Source: Sphingomonadaceae bacterium
Lineage (GTDB): Bacteria; Pseudomonadota; Alphaproteobacteria; Sphingomonadales; Sphingomonadaceae
Assembly: GCA_947463325.1 (NCBI GenBank)
Contig: CANHQT010000002.1
Span: forward strand, 113,616-177,615
DNA length: 64,000 bases
Direction of reading: 5' to 3'
Shown here: positions 60,401 through 64,000 of the stretch, piece after piece
Numbering within the stretch: the first letter of the stretch is position 1
Layout of the letters: every line of letters begins with the position of its first letter
Notes under the pieces: generated by a model
What the model saw: only the letters and a program-made list of their open reading frames with translations
The model's database searches: none
Told to the model about the DNA's origin: nothing
Made by a program: the position numbers and the translations under genes

Positions 60401-62692
60401 TTACACGCCCAATTCGACCCCTTGTCCCTCGGCCCATTCGGTAAGCTGTTGGCGGATATCGCGATTACCCTGCCGCACCAGCGGCTGCACCACAGCCTCC
60501 AGATCGCGCGTATCGATGCTGCGGATCATCGCTTTGACGGATCCGATCGCGGTGGGTGTGATGGACAGGCGACGCAGGCCCAGACCGATCAGCGCCATCG
60601 CTTCCAGTGTGCGCCCACCCATTTCGCCGCAGACGCCCACCGGCACACGCGCTTCGTTGGACTGGACGATGATCCGCGAAAGGAAACGCAGCACGGCCGG
60701 CGACAGCCAGTCATAGCGTTCCGCGAGCCGGGGATCGGCGCGGTCAGCGGCGAACAGGAACTGTGTCAGGTCATTGGTGCCGATCGACAGGAAGTCGATG
60801 TGCGGCAGCAAGGCATCGAGCATTTCGGCAAGTGCCGGCACCTCCAGCATCACGCCATAGCGGATCGCGTTCGGCAGCTTCTTGCCGCGAGAGGCGAGCC
60901 AGTTGCGCTGTTCGACGAAGATGGCGCGCGCCGCTTCAAACTCCCATGGTTCGCTGACCAGAGGGAACATCACATTCAGCGTGCGCCCGGCTCCCGCTTC
61001 GAGCAGTGCGCGCGCCTGCGCCTTCATCAGCCCTTCGCGGCCCAGCGCAAGCCGGAGCGCACGCCAGCCCATCGCCGGATTTTCCTCCGTCTCGGCGTCG
61101 TTGCGCATATAGGGCAGCGCCTTGTCCCCGCCGATGTCGACGGTGCGGAAGATGACCGGGCGATTGCCGGCGGCATCGAGCACATCGCGATAGAGCCGCT
61201 GCTGGCGCTCGCGCTGCGGCATGGTCGCGGAGACCAGGAACTGGAACTCGGTACGGAACAGGCCGATGCCATCGGCGCCGGTCAGGTCGAGCGCCGCGAC
61301 ATCCTCGCGCAGGCCGGCGTTCATCATCAATTCGATGCGTACGCCATCCTTGGTGACTGGCGCCTCGTCGCGCATCGCCGCAAAGCGCTCGCGCCGCTTG
61401 CGGGTCAGCGCGAGCTGGGAATCGAACGCGTCGAGTGTGGCCGTGCCTGGCCGGACATGGGCAATGCCGCGCGCAACATCGAGCAGCAGCATGTCGCCTT
61501 CGCTCGCGCGCTGGCGGATGTCCTTCACGCGGCCCAGCACCGGCACGCCCATCGCCCGGGCGACGATAATGACATGGGCGGTGAGAGAGCCTTCCTCGAG
61601 GATCACGCCCTTGAGGCGCCGCTTGTCATATTCGAGCAGCTCGGCCGGTCCCAAATTGCGGGCAATCAGGATTGAATCCTGCCTGAGGCCGGTCTGCGCA
61701 GCCGTCTGCATCTGGCCGGCAACGATGCGGATCAGCCGGTTGGACAGATCCTCCAGATCATGCATCCGGTCGCGCAGCAACGGGTCGTCAATCTGGCGCA
61801 TACGCATACGGGTGCGCTGCTGCACACGCTCGATCGCCGCCTCGGCGGTGAGGCCGCTGTCGATCGCTTCATTGATGCGCCGTGACCAGCCTTCGTCATA
61901 GGCGAACATGCGATAGGTCTCGAGCACCTCGTCATGCTCACCGCCGCCGCCGAACTCGGCCTGGTTCGCCATCCGGTCGATCTGCTCGCGCATGCGGACG
62001 AATGCGGTGTAGACGCGCTGCCGCTCGACCTCGACGTCTTCGGCAACGGTATGTTCGATCACGATGCGCGGCTGGTGGAACACCGCGACGCCCTTGGCCA
62101 TGCCGTCAACCAGCTTCAGGCCGGTCAGCGTCTGCGCGGACTGGTCCGCCGGCCCGCTGGCGCTGGCATGTTCGTCAATCAGATTGGCATTGGCGATCAG
62201 TTCGGACAGGACCAGCGCCACCGTCTGCAGCGCCTCGATCTCGATTTCGTCATAGCCCCGGCTCGCCGCATGCTGCACGCACAGCACGCCCACCGCCCGC
62301 TCGCGCCGGATGATGGGGACGCCCGCGAAACTATGGTAGCGTTCTTCGCCCGTTTCGGGCTTGTAGGCATAGTCGGGGTGTGCCGCCGCTTCGGCGAGGT
62401 TCAGCGTTTCGATGTTCGCCGCGATCGTGCCGACCAGACCTTCACCCATGGCGAGCCGCGTCACATGCACTGCGCTCTGGTTGAGGCCGCGCGTTGCGAA
62501 CAGTTCCAGCACCCCGTCGCGCAGCAGATAGATGGAGCAGACTTCGCTGTTCAGCGCCTCGCCGATCATCTGCACGGTCTGGTTGAGCTTCGCCTGCGCG
62601 GCCGTGTCCGCCGCGATCACAGCGTTCAGGTTGCGCAAAATATCGCGCGCGGCCTGTGCTGCGGAGGATGCGGGAGGGGGCGGGCTCGTCAT
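60401..62692 (-). CDS. ptsP: Nitrogen PTS enzyme I (PEP-protein phosphotransferase PtsP)
   Basis: A 763-residue EI-Ntr that passes phosphate from PEP to NPr and EIIA-Ntr, a regulatory and not sugar-transporting chain. An N-terminal GAF domain (about 20-170) senses ligands such as glutamine in relatives. The phospho-His is in LTAHVIIVARAMGVPVLG at residue 373. The PEP-binding barrel follows, with DGIGLFRTEFQFL and CGEMGGR. The ATG has no strong ribosome-binding site. ptsN and ptsO are not in the window. Confidence 0.96.
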   Translation of the reverse strand: MTSPPPPASSAAQAARDILRNLNAVIAADTAAQAKLNQTVQMIGEALNSEVCSIYLLRDGVLELFATRGLNQSAVHVTRLAMGEGLVGTIAANIETLNLAEAAAHPDYAYKPETGEERYHSFAGVPIIRRERAVGVLCVQHAASRGYDEIEIEALQTVALVLSELIANANLIDEHASASGPADQSAQTLTGLKLVDGMAKGVAVFHQPRIVIEHTVAEDVEVERQRVYTAFVRMREQIDRMANQAEFGGGGEHDEVLETYRMFAYDEGWSRRINEAIDSGLTAEAAIERVQQRTRMRMRQIDDPLLRDRMHDLEDLSNRLIRIVAGQMQTAAQTGLRQDSILIARNLGPAELLEYDKRRLKGVILEEGSLTAHVIIVARAMGVPVLGRVKDIRQRASEGDMLLLDVARGIAHVRPGTATLDAFDSQLALTRKRRERFAAMRDEAPVTKDGVRIELMMNAGLREDVAALDLTGADGIGLFRTEFQFLVSATMPQRERQQRLYRDVLDAAGNRPVIFRTVDIGGDKALPYMRNDAETEENPAMGWRALRLALGREGLMKAQARALLEAGAGRTLNVMFPLVSEPWEFEAARAIFVEQRNWLASRGKKLPNAIRYGVMLEVPALAEMLDALLPHIDFLSIGTNDLTQFLFAADRADPRLAERYDWLSPAVLRFLSRIIVQSNEARVPVGVCGEMGGRTLEAMALIGLGLRRLSITPTAIGSVKAMIRSIDTRDLEAVVQPLVRQGNRDIRQQLTEWAEGQGVELGV

Positions 62693-62756
62693 GACTGCGG
62701 GACGCTAGCAGAAGCCAGCACGCCCCGCCACCGCGCTCCCGCTTTCGTCCGCGCGA

Positions 62757-63521
62757 TTACCGCTGCCCCCCGGTGCTGCTCGTCGGTGGGCTGGTGACTG
62801 ATCCCGTCATTGGCGCTGCCGGTGCAACGGATGCCGGGACATAGGCCGGCGTCACTGTCGCAGGCTGGCGCGCGGCCCAGGTCGCATAGTCGATCTGGTA
62901 ACGCGAATAGGCGGCGTAGAAATCGACGAACGGCTGGTCGAGTTCAGCCAGCCGGGCCGGGGCGAAGTTGAGGATGTTGGCGGTCGGCTCCACCGCCGCC
63001 ATGGCCGCAATGCTGGTCGCAATCGGGCAAAAGCTCTGCTGCACCGGTGGCTGGGCAAAATAATTGTAGAGCCGGGTCGAAAGGCTGTCGCGCGCAGCGA
63101 TGCCATTGGTGCCGGTCTTGGTGCCCTGATCGCGGATCACCCAGCGTTCGGCGGCGGCGATAGCGGCGCGGTTGTTGCGCAGGAAGGCGCTGTAATTGTT
63201 AATCAAAATCTGATCATTCGGTCCGCGACAGTTGAGCGCCGCGACGTTCAGGCCGATGCGCAGCTGCCACAGCGCCTGCTGCGGGCTGAGGTCAACATTG
63301 GGGGTCAGCCTGCGGCCTGCGGTGTCCGTGATCGGGATGATCAGATTGGGTGCAGCTTGGTTGGGTGGCACCGGCATCGGCATGGGCGCAGGCGCCGGGG
63401 CCGGCGGCACGATGACGGCCGGCGGCGGCGCTGGAGGAGCAGGTGGCGCCGGTCGCGTGCATCCTGCCAGCAGCGCGATGGTGACGATGCAGCCGGACCG
63501 GATGACCCATTGACGGTTCAT
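62757..63521 (-). CDS. Uncharacterised Pro-rich lipoprotein
   Basis: A 254-residue predicted lipoprotein with lipobox LLAGC (Cys22). A Pro/Ala-rich segment of about 40 residues (APPAPPAPPPAVIVPP-type) is followed by a helical domain with WQLRIGLNVAALNCRGPNDQILINNYSAFLRNNRAAI in two parts. The remainder has FAPARLAELDQPFVDFYAAYSRYQIDYATWAAR. The domain family is not recognised by name. GGGGAGAA lies before the ATG. It may be attached to a membrane with the Pro-rich part as a spacer. Confidence 0.7.
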   Translation of the reverse strand: MNRQWVIRSGCIVTIALLAGCTRPAPPAPPAPPPAVIVPPAPAPAPMPMPVPPNQAAPNLIIPITDTAGRRLTPNVDLSPQQALWQLRIGLNVAALNCRGPNDQILINNYSAFLRNNRAAIAAAERWVIRDQGTKTGTNGIAARDSLSTRLYNYFAQPPVQQSFCPIATSIAAMAAVEPTANILNFAPARLAELDQPFVDFYAAYSRYQIDYATWAARQPATVTPAYVPASVAPAAPMTGSVTSPPTSSTGGQR

Positions 63522-63604
63522 GAGCGACAATTCTCCCCGCGGCGCGGCCCAACCGGCCAGCGCACTCTCTTGAATCCATCGCTTGAATCGCTCGCGCTGG
63601 CTTG

Positions 63605-64000
63605 TCAACGCTTGGCTAGCGCTACCTCGGCAGTCTGAGCGAGTTCGGCGATGATTGCCGCCACCGGCTCTTCCCGAGAGACCATTCCGACCGATTGGCC
63701 GGCCATCACTGACCCGGTTTCGACATCGCCATCGATCACCGCGCGCCGCAGCGCGCCGGCCCAATAATGCTCAATCTGCATCTGTGCCTCGTGCATGTCG
63801 ATCCGGCCGGCGTCGAGCGCGTCGGCCACTTCGCGCTGCTTGGCGGTAAAGGCGGCGGTGCCCTCATTTTTCAGGGCGCGTACCGGGATAACGGGAAGGC
63901 GCGGGTCGATCTGCACGCTCGCCACCGCGTCACGCGCTGCCGCCTGGATGAAGGCGCGCTTGAAATTGGGGTGGGCGATGCTCTCGCTCGCGCACACGAA
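63605..64000 (-). CDS. Nitronate monooxygenase, C-terminal part (5' end outside window)
   Basis: About 131 C-terminal residues of a flavin-dependent nitronate monooxygenase (2-nitropropane dioxygenase-like). The frame stays open to the window end, reading FVCASESIAHPNFKRAF. It has the family's C-terminal region with EAQMQIEHYWAGALRRAVIDGD and GSVMAGQSVGMV, where the last segment ends the FMN barrel. An internal GTG at 63997 is not the true start. The stop is at 63605-63607. Confidence 0.88.
   Translation of the reverse strand, partial: FVCASESIAHPNFKRAFIQAAARDAVASVQIDPRLPVIPVRALKNEGTAAFTAKQREVADALDAGRIDMHEAQMQIEHYWAGALRRAVIDGDVETGSVMAGQSVGMVSREEPVAAIIAELAQTAEVALAKR

Overview
The window is a 64 kb piece of a GC-rich (roughly 64%), densely coded chromosome of an alphaproteobacterium, most likely a sphingomonad (order Sphingomonadales). 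The case rests on gene content and order: sucD-sucA-odhB-lpd, a PhyR/NepR/EcfG general stress locus headed by a PhyP-like histidine-kinase protein, a two-gene MetH behind an ArsR-methyltransferase fusion, coaD-PPIase-queA-tgt, and the cpoB-tilS-ftsH block. I see no rRNA, tRNA, insertion sequence, prophage, CRISPR array or plasmid function. No gap between genes exceeds 300 bases. The genus cannot be decided from this text alone.

Layout: 1-6216 holds the TCA genes sucD (5' truncated by the window), sucA, sucB and lpd, with a palindromic intergenic element between sucA and sucB. 6299-11280 holds an alpha/beta hydrolase, an MpaB/Lcp-like oxygenase, a YoaK-type membrane protein and the SppA protease. 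11411-13552 is groESL with a CIRCE operator. 13720-15478 has a DJ-1/PfpI protein and three small alanine-rich lipoproteins. 15696-21511 is a methionine-cycle operon: a self-regulated ArsR-methyltransferase, metF, and MetH split into two genes with a multi-hairpin repeat between them. 21595-26887 holds a beta-helix protein, Coq4, PurL and two membrane proteins. 26997-32636 is a housekeeping run (xseB-ispA-coaD-PPIase-queA-OMP-tgt). 32618-36319 is the general stress response locus with two divergent, exact EcfG-type promoters. 36357-47223 holds glnE, bcp, a DUF455 protein, an M23 peptidase, an A-type Fe-S carrier, exonuclease III, a GNAT-like protein, a desaturase and lptF/lptG. 47426-54694 gathers glycerol and phospholipid genes (lipid kinase, a Tam41-like nucleotidyltransferase, GlpD, GlpK, a phospholipid N-methyltransferase and a PLD/cardiolipin-synthase-like enzyme). 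54824-64000 holds rpoZ, ftsH, tilS, cpoB, a RodZ-like protein, PtsP, a lipoprotein and the 3' part of a nitronate monooxygenase.

Most of the window is conserved housekeeping sequence, and I found no clearly new defence system, biosynthetic cluster or mobile system. The points most worth a second look are: (i) the phospholipid neighbourhood with a Tam41-like protein, a family best known from mitochondria; (ii) the stress locus, where exact promoters flank the intergenic region and the histidine-kinase protein has a degenerate ATP-binding domain; (iii) the perfect palindrome lodged between the -35 and -10 boxes of the methionine operon, whose first codon lies almost at the predicted transcription start; (iv) two palindromic intergenic elements inside operons; and (v) a 61-nt two-tier stem-loop beside the methionine promoter.
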